Shown here in pieces: positions 35,985-46,588 of a DNA stretch of 64,000 nucleotides (position 1 is the first letter of the stretch; every line of letters starts with the position of its first letter). The position numbers were made by a program, and so were the translations under genes. The notes under the pieces were generated by a model. That model was not told the DNA's origin, made no database searches, and saw nothing but the letters and a program-made list of their open reading frames with translations. This DNA is from Bradyrhizobium zhanjiangense (GTDB taxonomy: Bacteria > Pseudomonadota > Alphaproteobacteria > Rhizobiales > Xanthobacteraceae). The stretch is taken from contig NZ_CP022221.1 in the NCBI RefSeq assembly GCF_004114935.1, positions 5,105,001 to 5,169,000 of the forward strand, in the 5' to 3' direction.

Positions 35985-36250
35985 ATGGCTGCCGCGGCCG
36001 TGCAGGCCACGGGAACCCTTCTCCTCCACGCTGTCGACGCAGTCCGCATGGGTGCGGATGCCCGAGAATCCGCCCTTGGGTGCCGCTAGTCAACACGGAC
36101 CAGCCCAAACCGTTTCATTTCAGGAACGATCGGTCCATTCTTACAAGCCGCACCGCGCGTACGATGGTTGCGAAGCCGCGCGGGAAGATCGACATTGGAG
36201 ACGAGCGTCTCGGTGCCTACAGTCCCCGGACGGCTGGAATGAGGCCTTGC

Positions 36251-36877
36251 ATGAAGATCTCCGACCGTGACGTGCTGCTGGCGATTGACGTGCAGAACGA
36301 CTTCTGCACCGGCGGAGCGCTCGCCGTTCCCGGCGGTGAAAAGGTCGTCCCCGCGATCAACCGAGTCGCCCAAAAATTCGCCAATGTGGTGCTGACCCAG
36401 GACTGGCATCCGCGTGATCACGTGTCATTCGCGACGAACCATGCCGGCAAGCAGCCGTTCGAGACCATCGAGCTCGACTACGGCACCCAGGTGCTCTGGC
36501 CCTCTCATTGCGTGCAGGGGGCGGCGGGGGCTGAATTCCACCGCGAGCTCGACGTTGTCAGGGCGAGCCTGGTGGTGCGCAAGGGCTTCCGCCGCGGCAT
36601 CGATTCGTACTCGGCGCTGTTCGAGAACGACCATAAGACGCCGACCGGACTGCTCGGTTATTTGCGCGAGCGCAAGCTGAAGACCGTCTTCGTCGCTGGT
36701 CTCGCGCTGGACTTCTGTGTTCGCTTCTCGGCGGAGGATGCCCGCCAGGCAGGTTTCGAGGTCGCCGTCGTCGAGGATGCCTGTCGCGGCATCGATCTCG
36801 ACGGCTCCGTGGCCGCGACCCATCGGAGTTTTAGGGATCGCGGCATCTCGGTCGTGAGCCTCGAGGCGTTCCTGTGA
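36251..36877 (+). CDS. pncA: Nicotinamidase/pyrazinamidase
   Basis: A 208-residue cysteine hydrolase deamidating nicotinamide to nicotinate for NAD salvage. The catalytic Asp is in LLAIDVQNDFCTGGAL, the metal ligands in TQDWHPRDHVSF (Asp, His, His), and the nucleophile Cys in AGLALDFCVRFSAEDA. The start at 36251 follows GAGG by about seven bases and fits the family; longer in-frame starts add unrelated sequence. NadE, the last step of the same pathway, lies 1.3 kb downstream on the same strand. Confidence 0.93.
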   Translation: MKISDRDVLLAIDVQNDFCTGGALAVPGGEKVVPAINRVAQKFANVVLTQDWHPRDHVSFATNHAGKQPFETIELDYGTQVLWPSHCVQGAAGAEFHRELDVVRASLVVRKGFRRGIDSYSALFENDHKTPTGLLGYLRERKLKTVFVAGLALDFCVRFSAEDARQAGFEVAVVEDACRGIDLDGSVAATHRSFRDRGISVVSLEAFL

Positions 36878-36893
36878 GGATATTGAGATAGCC

Positions 36894-38009
36894 ATGGTGG
36901 AGAAGACCGGCAAACAGCCACGCGGACCAGGGCATGCGCCGGATGATCCGTTGCTGTGGCCGTTTGCGGCGGCGCAGCTCGCCATGGACGCCTGTTTCTG
37001 GTGGCTGGAGCGCGGAGCTGCGGAGCAGGGCGAGAGCAGCCTGCCATGGACGACGCCCAGCACGGTTGCGCTGGAGCTTGTGACGATGCGCCTGCGCGAT
37101 TTCACGCAGACGCGGTCCGGCCAGCCGGCGCTGGTCTGCGCGCCCTATGCGCTGCATCGGGCCCTGATCGCCGACTTTGCGCCCGGCCACAGCGTGGTGC
37201 AGTCGCTGCAAAACGGCGGCATCGACCGCGTCTACCTCACCGACTGGCAGTCAGCCACGCCGGAGATGCGCTATCTCTCGATCGACAGCTATCTTACCGA
37301 TCTCAACGTCGCCATCGACGAGATCGGCGCGCCGGTTGATCTCGTCGGGCTGTGCCAGGGCGGCTGGCTGTCGCTGCTCTATGCGGCACGCTTTCCGGCC
37401 AAGGTGCGGCGGCTGGTCCTGGTCGGCGCTCCCGTCGATCTGTCGATCGACTCGGCGCTGTCGCGGCTCGCCCGCAACGCGCCCGAGCTGGTTTACGACC
37501 AGCTCGTCGCACGCGGCGGCGGCAATGTCAGCGGCGAGGAGATGCTGCGCTTCTGGTCCAAATCACCTGACAGCGACGGTATCGAAGTGGCGTTGCAGAG
37601 GAGGCTTTCGGACGAGGAAGGCGCGAGCCTGCTCGCGCGCTTCGATCGCTGGAACACCGAGACGCTCGATTTGCCGGGGACCTACTATCTTCAGATCGTC
37701 AACTGGATTTTCCGGGAGAACCGGATTGCCGGCGGCCAATTCGTTGCGCTCGGCCGCCCGGTTGACCTGAAGGACGTCAAGGCGCCGGTTTTCCTGCTGG
37801 CCGGGCTGGACGACGATGTCGTTCCGGCTGTGCAGGCGCTCGCCACCGCGGGTCTCGTCGGCACGCCGCCGGCGTTCATTGCGGCAGCCTCCGAGCCGAG
37901 CAATCATCTCGGCCTGTTCATGGGGGCGCGGACCCACGTCCATGCTTGGCCCCGGATCGCCGAGTGGCTGCGCAACGATCTGTCCGGCGTCTTGGCCCGC
38001 AGCGCCTGA
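36894..38009 (+). CDS. Alpha/beta hydrolase with PHA-synthase-like lipase box
   Basis: A 371-residue cytosolic protein. The nucleophile elbow is LVGLCQGGWLSLLYA (Cys near residue 154), the G-x-C-x-G-G box of PhaC-type polyhydroxyalkanoate synthases rather than a Ser-lipase. VYLTDWQSATPEMRYLSIDSYLTDL matches the PhaC strand-helix before it. LAGLDDDVVP supplies Asp and SNHLGLFMG the His. It is about 200 residues shorter than class I PhaC because the long N-terminal domain is missing, so polymer synthesis is uncertain; it may be a depolymerase-like or short synthase-family enzyme. It lies 16 bp after pncA. Confidence 0.7.
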   Translation: MVEKTGKQPRGPGHAPDDPLLWPFAAAQLAMDACFWWLERGAAEQGESSLPWTTPSTVALELVTMRLRDFTQTRSGQPALVCAPYALHRALIADFAPGHSVVQSLQNGGIDRVYLTDWQSATPEMRYLSIDSYLTDLNVAIDEIGAPVDLVGLCQGGWLSLLYAARFPAKVRRLVLVGAPVDLSIDSALSRLARNAPELVYDQLVARGGGNVSGEEMLRFWSKSPDSDGIEVALQRRLSDEEGASLLARFDRWNTETLDLPGTYYLQIVNWIFRENRIAGGQFVALGRPVDLKDVKAPVFLLAGLDDDVVPAVQALATAGLVGTPPAFIAAASEPSNHLGLFMGARTHVHAWPRIAEWLRNDLSGVLARSA

Positions 38010-38162
38010 CGTCGCGGGCGCCGACCGGCCGATATGCAAATCCGTTATGCATGACGGCGGATGGCCTGCACCGGCCCCGGTCGATGGGCTACATATGATG
38101 TGGAGCTGACGGCTGCGGCCGGCGGCGCAAGAGATTGCAAGGGATTGAAGGTACAGCGCTCG

Positions 38163-40196
38163 ATGACGTTCCACTCGATCTACGCCCACGGATTTGCGCG
38201 CGTGGCGGCCTGCGTCACCACCTCCCACGTGGCCGATCCCTCGGCCAATGCGAAGGCCATTCTGGCCGCGGCCAATGCCTGCCACGAACAGTCGGTGGCG
38301 GCTGCCGTGTTTCCCGAGCTGTGCCTGTCCGGCTATGCGATCGAGGATTTGGTCAAGCAGGACCCGCTGCTCGATGCGGTCGAGCGCGGGCTTGTGACGA
38401 TCGTCAAGGCCTCCTCAACGCTGATGACCGTCCTGATCGTCGGCGCGCCGCTGCGCTTTGGCAATCGCATCTACAATTGCGCCGTCGTCATTCATCGCGG
38501 CAACATCCTCGGCGTCGTGCCCAAGAGCTACCTGCCGACCTATCGCGAATTCTACGAGGGACGGCATTTCGCCTCCGGCGCCGGCATCGCCGGCGAGACG
38601 ATCTCCTTTGGCGGGCTGCATGCGCCGTTCGGTGTCGACCTTCTGTTCTCGGCCGAGGACGTCCCGGGCCTGACCATCGGCGTTGAGATCTGCGAGGACA
38701 TGTGGATCCCGGTGACGCCGGCTTCCGAGCTCGCGCTCGCGGGCGCCAGCGTGCTGATCAATCTCTCGGGCAGCCCGATCACGATCGGCCGGGCGCGCTC
38801 GCGCGCGCTGCTGTGCCAATCGACATCGGCGCGCTGCCTCGCGGCCTATGTCTATGCTGCCGCCGGAGCAGGAGAATCGACCACCGATCTCGCCTGGGAC
38901 GGCCAGACCTCGATCTACGAGAACGGCGTGCTGCTGGCCGAAGGCGAACGGTTCCGCCAGGGTGGCCAGATCACGTATGCCGACGTCGATCTCGACCTGC
39001 TCAGGCAGGAACGCGCGCTGATGGGCACGTTCGACGACAACCGCCGCCAGCGCGAGGCGTTTTTCCGCAAGGTGACATTCGCGCTGAAGCCGCCGGCCGC
39101 CGACATCGGCTTCCTGCGCAAGGTCGAGCGCTTTCCCTTCGTGCCGAGCGATGAGAGCCTGCTCGAGCAGGATTGCTATGAGGCCTACAACATCCAGGTC
39201 GCCGGCCTCGTGCAGCGCATGCGCGCCACCGGCACCAAGCGTGTCGTGATCGGCGTTTCGGGCGGGCTCGATTCCACCCATGCATTGATCGTCGCCGCCA
39301 AGGCGGTCGATCTGCTCGGCCTGCCGCGCCAAAACATCCTCGCCTTCACCATGCCGGGCTTTGCCACCGGCAGCGAGAGCAAGACCAACGCGCTGGCGTT
39401 GATGCAGGCGCTGCAGACGACCTGGCAGGAGCTCGACATCCGCACCACGGCGACGCAGATGCTGAAGGATATCGGCCATCCCTTTGGCAAGGACGAGAAG
39501 GTTTACGACGTCACCTTCGAGAACGTTCAGGCTGGCCTGCGCACGGACTATCTGTTCCGGCTCGCCAACCATCACGGCGGCATCGTCATCGGCACCGGCG
39601 ATCTCTCCGAGCTCGCGCTCGGCTGGTGCACCTATGGCGTCGGCGACCAGATGGCGCACTACAACGTCAATGCCGGCGTGCCGAAGACGCTGATTCAGCA
39701 CCTGATCCGCTGGGTGATCTCCTCGAAGCAGTTCAGCGACAACGTCAACCGGACGCTAGGCGCGATCCTGGCTGCCGAAATCTCCCCTGAGCTCGTGCCG
39801 GTGCAGCCTGGCGAGAAGCCGCAGAGCACGGAAGCGTCCGTAGGCCCCTACGAGCTGCAGGATTTCAACCTGTTCTACACGCTGCGCTTCGGCATGCGTC
39901 CCTCCAAGATCGCCTTCCTGGCGCAGCACGCCTGGAAGGATGTCGCCAAGGGCGAGTGGCCGCCGGCATTCCCAAGCGATCGGCGCAAGGCCTACGATCT
40001 TCCTGAGATCCGGCGCTGGCTCGAGGTGTTCCTGCGCCGCTTCTTCGCTTTCAGCCAGTTCAAGCGCTCGGCTATGCCGAACGGACCGAAGGTCTCGGCC
40101 GGCGGCTCATTGTCACCGCGCGGCGACTGGCGCGCGCCGTCGGACGCGAGCGCGGCGGCATGGCTCGAGGATCTCGAAAGGAACGTGCCGAACTGA
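38163..40196 (+). CDS. nadE: Glutamine-dependent NAD+ synthase
   Basis: A 677-residue two-domain enzyme. The N-terminal nitrilase-type amidase takes ammonia from glutamine (catalytic Glu in [15 protein letters not shown], Lys in [14 protein letters not shown], Cys near 177 in VEICEDMW). The C-terminal ATP-pyrophosphatase amidates NaAD (P-loop [14 protein letters not shown] near 363; [15 protein letters not shown] later). The start [16 protein letters not shown] at 38163 is family-like. The long ORF would otherwise extend upstream through non-conserved sequence. Confidence 0.94.
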   Translation: MTFHSIYAHGFARVAACVTTSHVADPSANAKAILAAANACHEQSVAAAVFPELCLSGYAIEDLVKQDPLLDAVERGLVTIVKASSTLMTVLIVGAPLRFGNRIYNCAVVIHRGNILGVVPKSYLPTYREFYEGRHFASGAGIAGETISFGGLHAPFGVDLLFSAEDVPGLTIGVEICEDMWIPVTPASELALAGASVLINLSGSPITIGRARSRALLCQSTSARCLAAYVYAAAGAGESTTDLAWDGQTSIYENGVLLAEGERFRQGGQITYADVDLDLLRQERALMGTFDDNRRQREAFFRKVTFALKPPAADIGFLRKVERFPFVPSDESLLEQDCYEAYNIQVAGLVQRMRATGTKRVVIGVSGGLDSTHALIVAAKAVDLLGLPRQNILAFTMPGFATGSESKTNALALMQALQTTWQELDIRTTATQMLKDIGHPFGKDEKVYDVTFENVQAGLRTDYLFRLANHHGGIVIGTGDLSELALGWCTYGVGDQMAHYNVNAGVPKTLIQHLIRWVISSKQFSDNVNRTLGAILAAEISPELVPVQPGEKPQSTEASVGPYELQDFNLFYTLRFGMRPSKIAFLAQHAWKDVAKGEWPPAFPSDRRKAYDLPEIRRWLEVFLRRFFAFSQFKRSAMPNGPKVSAGGSLSPRGDWRAPSDASAAAWLEDLERNVPN

Positions 40197-40231
40197 TCGG
40201 TGTGGCGGATCGACATAAGGGAGACGATTGG

Positions 40232-40615
40232 ATGTCGGCCGGAGATGGGGCAGAAGCGGGTGAGGAGGCCAGGGTCGTCAACGGCCTCTACATCTTCGAC
40301 ATCGAGATGCGCGACGGCAAGCGTGGCCAGGCCAGGGGCGTGGTCGTGCTCTGCGACGGACGCATCATGGGCGGCGACAGCTATTTCTATTACACCGGCA
40401 GCTACACGTACCGGAACGGCAAGTGGCGGGGCGACATGATCGTCAATCAGCATACCGAAGCCGTTGGCAAGACGCTCGCGTTCGGCGGCAGGGAGGTCAC
40501 TTGCGGTTTCTCGGGCGGTTACTCGGCCGGCGGCGCCGAGGTCGAAGGCATGGCGCTGGTTGGGAAGACCACCGTGACATTCACGGCCCGCCTCACGCTC
40601 AAGGAGGCGATGTGA
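40232..40615 (+). CDS. GrlR-like regulatory-domain protein
   Basis: A 127-residue soluble protein. The core VNGLYIFDIEMRDGKRGQARGVVVLCDGRIMGGDSYFYYTG matches the small beta-barrel GrlR family, named after a negative regulator of a type III secretion system in enteropathogens. Rhizobial homologues are of unknown role. ATG at 40232 follows GGGAGACGA. It lies 35 bp after nadE and may be cotranscribed. Confidence 0.65.
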   Translation: MSAGDGAEAGEEARVVNGLYIFDIEMRDGKRGQARGVVVLCDGRIMGGDSYFYYTGSYTYRNGKWRGDMIVNQHTEAVGKTLAFGGREVTCGFSGGYSAGGAEVEGMALVGKTTVTFTARLTLKEAM

Positions 40616-41207
40616 GGCCGGCGTGATCTGCCCGATGGGCTTGCTCCTCTTTCCCACTCAGGAGCATGAACAGAATGTTCGCTGACGATCGAGCCGCAGA
40701 CGCGCTAGAGCATGATCCGGAAAAGTGTGCAGCGGTTTCAAACAATATCCTTTAGGTGCCAGACCGGAAGACGACGCTGAAACGACAACGCGCCGCCCGG
40801 CTGAACAGCCGGACGGCGCGAAATCGTGTTCAATCTGAAAAGTTTCGAGGTCCGGAGTGCCTAGGAGTCCGGACCTCGTCACCTTGCCCCAGCCTTCAAT
40901 CTCCCGCCCCATGTGGTCCCCCAACCCCATGTTGCGCGATCAGAGGTGATGCCCCTGGAAGTGGCCGCCGATCGATGTCCGGCGATGTACGCGAACTATG
41001 GTTGGGACTCCATTCCGGATCACTACGGACATGAATACGCTTGCCGTGTGTTCGTTCGGCATCGGTGCTGCTCTTGTTTCCTGAATCCGCAGCGGGCGGC
41101 GGCAGGATGTCCACATCTCCTCACGTTGAAGAACCTGCGTTTCACCGGCCTGTCATTGAACTGGTCTAGCGCTGCTCCCGTCATCGCTGACGGCCAAGGA
41201 GCAAGCC
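40616..41207. other. Gene-free 592-bp region with repeats
   Basis: Holds the rhizobial intergenic motif TAGAGCATGATCCGGAAAAG at about 40707-40727 (continuing to about 40745), a strong inverted repeat CGCGCCGCCCGGCT-GAAC-AGCCGGACGGCGCG at about 40788-40822, and the promoter region of the isomerase gene. A possible 92-codon frame at 40756 has no ribosome site and a biased composition. Confidence 0.55.
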
Positions 41208-42023
41208 ATGTCGAAGCCGGTGCTGGGCGCCGCATTGTCCATCAAATCGATCCCTGCGCATCGCGACTGGCTTCTGGAACGGCAGCGCGATCTCGAGGTC
41301 CAGGATTTTTTCCGCGCCGATCTGCTCGATAGTGACTGGCGCACGACCGCCGGCGAGATCAAGCAGATGCTTGCGGGCCACACCGGGCGGCTTGGCATTC
41401 ACGGCCCGTTCTGGGGCTTCAAGATCGACAGCCACGATCCCATGATCCGTCAGGCCGTGACCAAGCGCCTGCTTCAGGGTCTCGATGCCGCCGAGTTTCT
41501 CGGCGCGACCCAGATGGTGATCCATTCGCCGTTCATGACCTGGGACCACAACAATCTCGATCTCTATCCGGACAATCGCGGCAATCTGATCGAGCGCGTC
41601 AAGGCGACGCTGGCCGAAGTGATCGCGCGTGCCGAGACGATCGGCTGCGAGATCGTGATCGAGAACATCGAGGACAAGGATCCACGCGACCGCGTCCGTC
41701 TCGCCAAGGCGCTCGAAAGCAGCAAGGTCCGCGTCTCGCTCGATACCGGACACGCCAATTATGCCCACATCTCCACCGGCGCGCCGCCGGTCGATTACTA
41801 CGTCGAGACCGCCGGCGACATGCTGACGCATGTGCATCTCCAGGACACCGACGGCTTTGCCGACCGGCACTGGGCGCCGGGCGAAGGCAACGTTCCGTGG
41901 GTCGCCGTGTTCCGCGCACTGGGACGGCTGACGTCCAACCCGCGGCTGATCCTCGAACTCCGCAACCACGACGACGTCCGCGCTGGCGCAGCCCATCTCG
42001 CCGCGCTCGGGCTTGCCGAATAA
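41208..42023 (+). CDS. TIM-barrel sugar-phosphate isomerase/epimerase family protein
   Basis: A 271-residue protein of the AP-endonuclease-2-like TIM-barrel family. Metal-ligand candidates are in IHGPFWG, MVIHSPFMTWD, EIVIENIEDKDPRDR (Glu), VSLDTGHANYAHI (Asp, His), THVHLQDTDGFADRHWAPGEG (His, Asp) and LILELRN (Glu). The substrate is unknown. It stands 30 bp before a peptide-type ABC operon, suggesting that the imported molecule contains a sugar (inference). Confidence 0.85.
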   Translation: MSKPVLGAALSIKSIPAHRDWLLERQRDLEVQDFFRADLLDSDWRTTAGEIKQMLAGHTGRLGIHGPFWGFKIDSHDPMIRQAVTKRLLQGLDAAEFLGATQMVIHSPFMTWDHNNLDLYPDNRGNLIERVKATLAEVIARAETIGCEIVIENIEDKDPRDRVRLAKALESSKVRVSLDTGHANYAHISTGAPPVDYYVETAGDMLTHVHLQDTDGFADRHWAPGEGNVPWVAVFRALGRLTSNPRLILELRNHDDVRAGAAHLAALGLAE

Positions 42024-42053
42024 CCGACATCACAAAGGGCAGGGGTCACCATC

Positions 42054-43691
42054 ATGAGCAAGCTCACCCGTCGCACCATCCTGAAATCCGGCGGCGCTGC
42101 CGCAAGCGCAATCCTTTTGCCGCGGTTTGCGATCGCGCAAGGCGACAACCGTCCGTCGGTGACGATCGCCGTGCAGAAGGTCACGAATGCGAACGTGCTC
42201 GACGTGCTACGTGAGCAGTCCAATGTCGGCGAGCGCGTGTTCTTCTCCTCGATCTGGGAAGGTCTGATCTCCAAGAACTGGCGCGGCAATCTCGAGGCCG
42301 TGCCGGGACTTGCCACCGAGTGGCGACGCATCGACGACCAGACCGTCGAGGTGAAGCTGCGCCAGGGCGTCAAGTTCCACAATGGCGACGAGCTCACTGC
42401 CGAAGACGTCCTCTTCTCCTTCAGCCGCGAGCGCATGTTCGGCGAGACCGAGGCCAAGAGCCGCACCACCATCCAGGCCTTCGAGAAGATCCCGACGCCG
42501 CGTCCGGGAAAAGAACTGCCGCCTGATGTGCCCGCCGTTGCCCGCCGCATCTGGCCGGACCTCGTGCGCGTCGATGCTGTGGACAAGTATACGGTGCGCT
42601 TCTACAACGCGACACCCGACGTCACGATCGAAGGCCGGCTGTCGCGTTACGGCTCCGACATCATGAACCGTCGGGCCTGGGAAGAATCCGCGAGCTATCT
42701 CGACTGGGCGCGCAAACCCGTCACGACCGGTCCCTACAAGGTCGTCGAGCTCAAGCCCGACGTCTCGCTGACGCTGGAAGCCCATGACGAATATTGGGGC
42801 GGCCGTCCGCCGCTCAAGCGCATCCGCTTCCTAGAAGTGCCTGAAGTCGCGAGCCGCATCAACGGGCTGCTCTCGGGCGAATATCAGTTCGCCTGCGACA
42901 TCCCGCCGGACCAGATCGCCGGCATCGAGAAGAATTCGGCGTTCGAAGTGCAGGGCGGCACCATCCTCAACCACCGCCTGACCGTGTTCGACAAGAACCA
43001 CGCCCAGCTCGCCAATCCGCTCGTCAGGCGCGCCTTCACCCATGCGATCGACCGCCAGGCGATCGTCGACAGCCTGTGGGCCGGCCGCACCCGCGTGCCG
43101 AAGGGCCTGCAATGGGAATTCTACGGCGACATGTTCAACGCCGACTGGAGCGTGCCGGCCTATGATCCCAAGCTCGCGCAGGATCTGTTGAAGCAGGCCA
43201 ATTACAAGGGCGATCCGATCCCCTACCGTCTGCTCAACAATTACTACACCAACCAGGTCGCGACCGCGCAGGTGCTGGTCGAGATGTGGAAGTCGGTCGG
43301 CCTCAACGTGCAGATCGAGACCAAGGAGAACTGGTCGCAGATCATGGAGCGCGCGCCGACCCGCGCCGTGCGCGACTGGTCGAACTCGGCCGCCTTCAAC
43401 GATCCAGTGTCGTCGCTGGTCGCCCAGCACGGGCCGAACGGCCAGCAGCAGCAGATCGGCGAATGGACCAACACCGAGCTGAACAAGCTCTCGGAGTTCC
43501 TGGAGACCTCGACCGATCGCGCGGCCCGCAAGAAGGCGTTCCGCCGCATGCTGGAGATCGCCGAGCGCGAGGACCCTGCCTACACGGTGCTGCACCAGAA
43601 CGCGACGTTCACGGCCAAGCCGAAATCGATCAAGTGGAAGGCAGCGCCCGCCTTCGCGATGGATTTCCGCGCCGGCAATTTCGAGGCTTGA
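42054..43691 (+). CDS. ABC transporter substrate-binding protein, family 5
   Basis: A 545-residue periplasmic receptor of the dipeptide/oligopeptide/nickel class. The N-terminus KLTRRTILKSGGAAASAILL is a twin-arginine signal. Hallmarks are VKLRQGVKFHNGDELTAEDVLFSF, NPLVRRAFTHAIDRQAIVDSL and GRTRVPKG. It heads a five-gene transporter with two ATPases and two permeases in the order SBP-D-F-B-C. The substrate is not determined. Confidence 0.9.
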   Translation: MSKLTRRTILKSGGAAASAILLPRFAIAQGDNRPSVTIAVQKVTNANVLDVLREQSNVGERVFFSSIWEGLISKNWRGNLEAVPGLATEWRRIDDQTVEVKLRQGVKFHNGDELTAEDVLFSFSRERMFGETEAKSRTTIQAFEKIPTPRPGKELPPDVPAVARRIWPDLVRVDAVDKYTVRFYNATPDVTIEGRLSRYGSDIMNRRAWEESASYLDWARKPVTTGPYKVVELKPDVSLTLEAHDEYWGGRPPLKRIRFLEVPEVASRINGLLSGEYQFACDIPPDQIAGIEKNSAFEVQGGTILNHRLTVFDKNHAQLANPLVRRAFTHAIDRQAIVDSLWAGRTRVPKGLQWEFYGDMFNADWSVPAYDPKLAQDLLKQANYKGDPIPYRLLNNYYTNQVATAQVLVEMWKSVGLNVQIETKENWSQIMERAPTRAVRDWSNSAAFNDPVSSLVAQHGPNGQQQQIGEWTNTELNKLSEFLETSTDRAARKKAFRRMLEIAEREDPAYTVLHQNATFTAKPKSIKWKAAPAFAMDFRAGNFEA

Positions 43692-43692
43692 G

Positions 43693-44676
43693 GTGGCGCC
43701 GCTGGTCAGCATCCGGGACCTGCGGGTCGCCTTCAACGGCGTGCCGATCCTGCGTGGCGTCGACGTCAGCTTGCAGAAGGGCGAGGCGCTCGGCCTCGTC
43801 GGCGAGTCCGGATCGGGCAAGTCGGTGACGTGGCTTGCAGCGCTGGGCCTGCTGCCGCGCCACGCGCAGGTCACGGGCTCGGTGCTGCTCGACGGCCGCG
43901 AGATCCTTGGCGCGCCCGCCGCCGAGCTCGACCATGTCAGAGGCGGGCGGGTCGCCATGATCTTCCAGGATCCTGCGAGCGCGCTCAATCCGGTGCTGAC
44001 CATCCGCAGGCAGCTCTGCGAAGCGCTGGCGCTGCATCGCGATCTCTCGGGCGAGGCGGTGAAAGCGGAGGCCCGGCGGCTGCTCGATCTAGTCGGCATT
44101 CCCGATGCGGCGCGGCGGCTGTCGGCCTATCCGCACGAATTCTCCGGCGGCCAGGTCCAGCGCATCATGATCGCGATGGCGCTCGCCGGAAATCCCGACC
44201 TGCTGATCGCGGACGAGCCGACGACCGCGCTCGATGCCACCATTCAGGCCCAGATTCTGGAGCTGCTCTCCACGGTCCGCCGCGAGATCGGCATGGCGAT
44301 GGTCCTGATCAGTCACGATCTCGGCGTCGTCGCCGAGAACTGCGACCGCGTCGCGGTGATGTATGCCGGCCGCATCGTCGAGGAGGCACCCAGCAATCAG
44401 CTCTTCGCCGATCCCGTGCATCCTTACGCGCAGGGCCTGATCGGCGCGCTGCCGCCGCTCGATGGGCCGCGGCGGCGTCTGACGGCCATTCCCGGTACCG
44501 TGCCCGATCCCGCGCGGATGCCTGACGGTTGCGCCTTCGCGCCACGCTGCACGCTGGCGGCCGAGCCGTGCGGACTTTCCGCGCCGAGCTTGGCGCCGAT
44601 CGCGGATGATCGCGCTGTCGCCTGCATCCGCGCCGAGGCCTCGCGCCGCGCGTTGCTCGGGATCGCGGCCGAATGA
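43693..44676 (+). CDS. Peptide-type ABC transporter ATP-binding protein (DppD-like)
   Basis: A 327-residue ATPase: Walker [10 protein letters not shown], signature [15 protein letters not shown], Walker [17 protein letters not shown], and the C-terminal oligo_HPY region with a Cys-rich [14 protein letters not shown]. It starts with GTG at 43693, one base after the SBP stop. It forms a heterodimer with the next ATPase. Confidence 0.92.
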   Translation: MAPLVSIRDLRVAFNGVPILRGVDVSLQKGEALGLVGESGSGKSVTWLAALGLLPRHAQVTGSVLLDGREILGAPAAELDHVRGGRVAMIFQDPASALNPVLTIRRQLCEALALHRDLSGEAVKAEARRLLDLVGIPDAARRLSAYPHEFSGGQVQRIMIAMALAGNPDLLIADEPTTALDATIQAQILELLSTVRREIGMAMVLISHDLGVVAENCDRVAVMYAGRIVEEAPSNQLFADPVHPYAQGLIGALPPLDGPRRRLTAIPGTVPDPARMPDGCAFAPRCTLAAEPCGLSAPSLAPIADDRAVACIRAEASRRALLGIAAE

Positions 44677-45659
44677 GCGCGCCGCTCGTCGAGGTGTCCG
44701 CGATCGCGCGCAGCTACGCGATGCGCTCCGGGATGTTCGGCCGAGCTACGGCCGTGCATGCGGTCGATGGCGTGTCGCTGACGATTGCCAAGGGCGAGAC
44801 GTTGGGCCTCGTCGGCGAGTCCGGCTCGGGAAAATCGACAACAGGCCGCATCGTGCTCGGGCTGGAGCCGCCCGACAGCGGCGAGGTGCGGTTCGACGGC
44901 AAGCCGATGGCCGCGCCGGCAACGGCCGCATGGCGCGCGCAGCGGGCACGCATGCAGATGATCTTCCAGGATCCGCTGGGCGCGTTGGACCGGCGGCTGC
45001 CAGTCGCTGCGCAGATCCGCGAGCCCCTGGACATCCACGATCTCGGCACGCCTGCCGAGCGCGAAGATCGCGTCCGCGAACTGCTGCGCGCGGTCGAGCT
45101 GACGCCGGCGCATGGTGCGCGCTATCCCGGCGCGCTCTCGGGCGGACAGCGCCAGCGGATCGTGCTGGCGCGGGCGCTGGCGACGAAACCTGATTTCCTG
45201 GTCTGCGACGAGCCGGTCAGCGCGCTCGACGTCTCGATCCAGGCGCAGATGGTGAACCTGCTCGCCGATCTCCAGGCGCAGCTGTCGCTGACATTGCTGT
45301 TCATCAGCCACGATCTGCGTGTCGTCAGGCAGATCAGCACGATCGTCGCCGTGATGTATCTCGGCCGCATCGTCGAGATCGGCTGCGCCGATGATCTGTT
45401 TGCGCGGCCCGAGCATCCGTATACGCAGGCCCTGGTCTCGGCTTCGCCGGCGCCCGGCCGCCGCAGCGCCGGCCGCATCGTGCTGGCGGGCGATCCGCCG
45501 AACCCTGCCGCGCGTCCGCAAGGCTGCGCCTTCCACCCGCGCTGCCCGCGCGCGATCGGGCGCTGTGCGAGCGAGGTGCCGGTGCTCTCGGCTGTGGGCA
45601 GCAACAGGCAGGTCGCCTGTCATCTGGTCACCGGCGCCGAAACGCGGGACGCGGCGTGA
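44673..45659 (+). CDS. Peptide-type ABC transporter ATP-binding protein (DppF-like)
   Basis: A 328-residue ATPase: Walker [10 protein letters not shown], signature [15 protein letters not shown], Walker B LVCDEPVSALDVSIQ and C-terminal CAFHPRCPRAIGRC. ATGA overlap with the previous gene ensures coupled synthesis of both ATPases. Confidence 0.92.
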   Translation: MSAPLVEVSAIARSYAMRSGMFGRATAVHAVDGVSLTIAKGETLGLVGESGSGKSTTGRIVLGLEPPDSGEVRFDGKPMAAPATAAWRAQRARMQMIFQDPLGALDRRLPVAAQIREPLDIHDLGTPAEREDRVRELLRAVELTPAHGARYPGALSGGQRQRIVLARALATKPDFLVCDEPVSALDVSIQAQMVNLLADLQAQLSLTLLFISHDLRVVRQISTIVAVMYLGRIVEIGCADDLFARPEHPYTQALVSASPAPGRRSAGRIVLAGDPPNPAARPQGCAFHPRCPRAIGRCASEVPVLSAVGSNRQVACHLVTGAETRDAA

Positions 45660-46588
45660 TGGGCCGCTATTTCGCCATTCGCATCGGACGCGCGGCGCTC
45701 ACCATTGTGCTCGTCGTCACCTTCGCCTTCGTCGTGCTGCGGCTATCGGGCGATCCCGCGCTTATGATCTTGGGACCGGAGGCGCCACCTGAGGTGCTCG
45801 CGGCGTTCCGCAAGGCCTGGGGCCTCGATGATCCCATCTGGTTTCAGTATCTCGATTATTTCGGCGCCATCGCCAAGGGCGAGCTCGGCCGCTCCATGCG
45901 CGACGGAAGGCCCGCAATCGAGCTCGTGCTGGAGCGGATTCCGGCGACGCTGGCGCTGACGCTGCCGGCCTTTGCCTTCAAGGTGGCGCTCGGCATTCCC
46001 GCCGGCATCTACGCCGCGCTGCATCGGGGCTCGGGAATCGACCGCGCCGTGATGATGACGGCGGTCGCGGGCTTCACCGTCCCGAGTTTCGTGCTTGCGC
46101 TGGTGCTGGTTCTGGTCTTCGCCGTACAGCTCGGCTGGCTGCCCTCGGGCGGGCAGGAGAGCTGGCGGCACGCGATCCTGCCCATTGCGACGCTCGGCCT
46201 CGGCGGCGCCGCGGTGCTCGCGCGCTTCACCCGCAGCGCAATGCTGGAGGTGCTGGGCCAGCCCTATATCCGCACCGCCTCGGCCAAGGGCGTGCCATGG
46301 CGCAAGGTGGTGACGTCGCATGCGCTGCCGAACGCGGCTATCCCCACCGTGACCATTCTGGGCTTCATGGTGGGCACGCTGATCGCCGGCGCAGTCGTGG
46401 TGGAGAGTGTGTTTGCCTGGCCGGGAGTAGGGCGCCTGCTCGTCGTCGCCGTCGCCAACCGCGACCTCGCCGTCGTGCAATGCATCCTGCTGCTGGTGGC
46501 GATGACGATGGTCACGTCCAACCTGATCGTCGATTTCCTCTACGGCTTCCTCGACCCGCGCCTGCGCGCCAAAGGGGCGCACGCATGA
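45659..46588 (+). CDS. Peptide-type ABC transporter permease (DppB-like)
   Basis: A 309-residue membrane protein with six helices; the permease motif is SAMLEVLGQPYIRTASAKGVPWRKVVTSHALPNA. ATG at 45659 overlaps the previous stop (TGATG); a GTG one codon before is also possible. It pairs with the following permease. Confidence 0.92.
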   Translation: MGRYFAIRIGRAALTIVLVVTFAFVVLRLSGDPALMILGPEAPPEVLAAFRKAWGLDDPIWFQYLDYFGAIAKGELGRSMRDGRPAIELVLERIPATLALTLPAFAFKVALGIPAGIYAALHRGSGIDRAVMMTAVAGFTVPSFVLALVLVLVFAVQLGWLPSGGQESWRHAILPIATLGLGGAAVLARFTRSAMLEVLGQPYIRTASAKGVPWRKVVTSHALPNAAIPTVTILGFMVGTLIAGAVVVESVFAWPGVGRLLVVAVANRDLAVVQCILLLVAMTMVTSNLIVDFLYGFLDPRLRAKGAHA

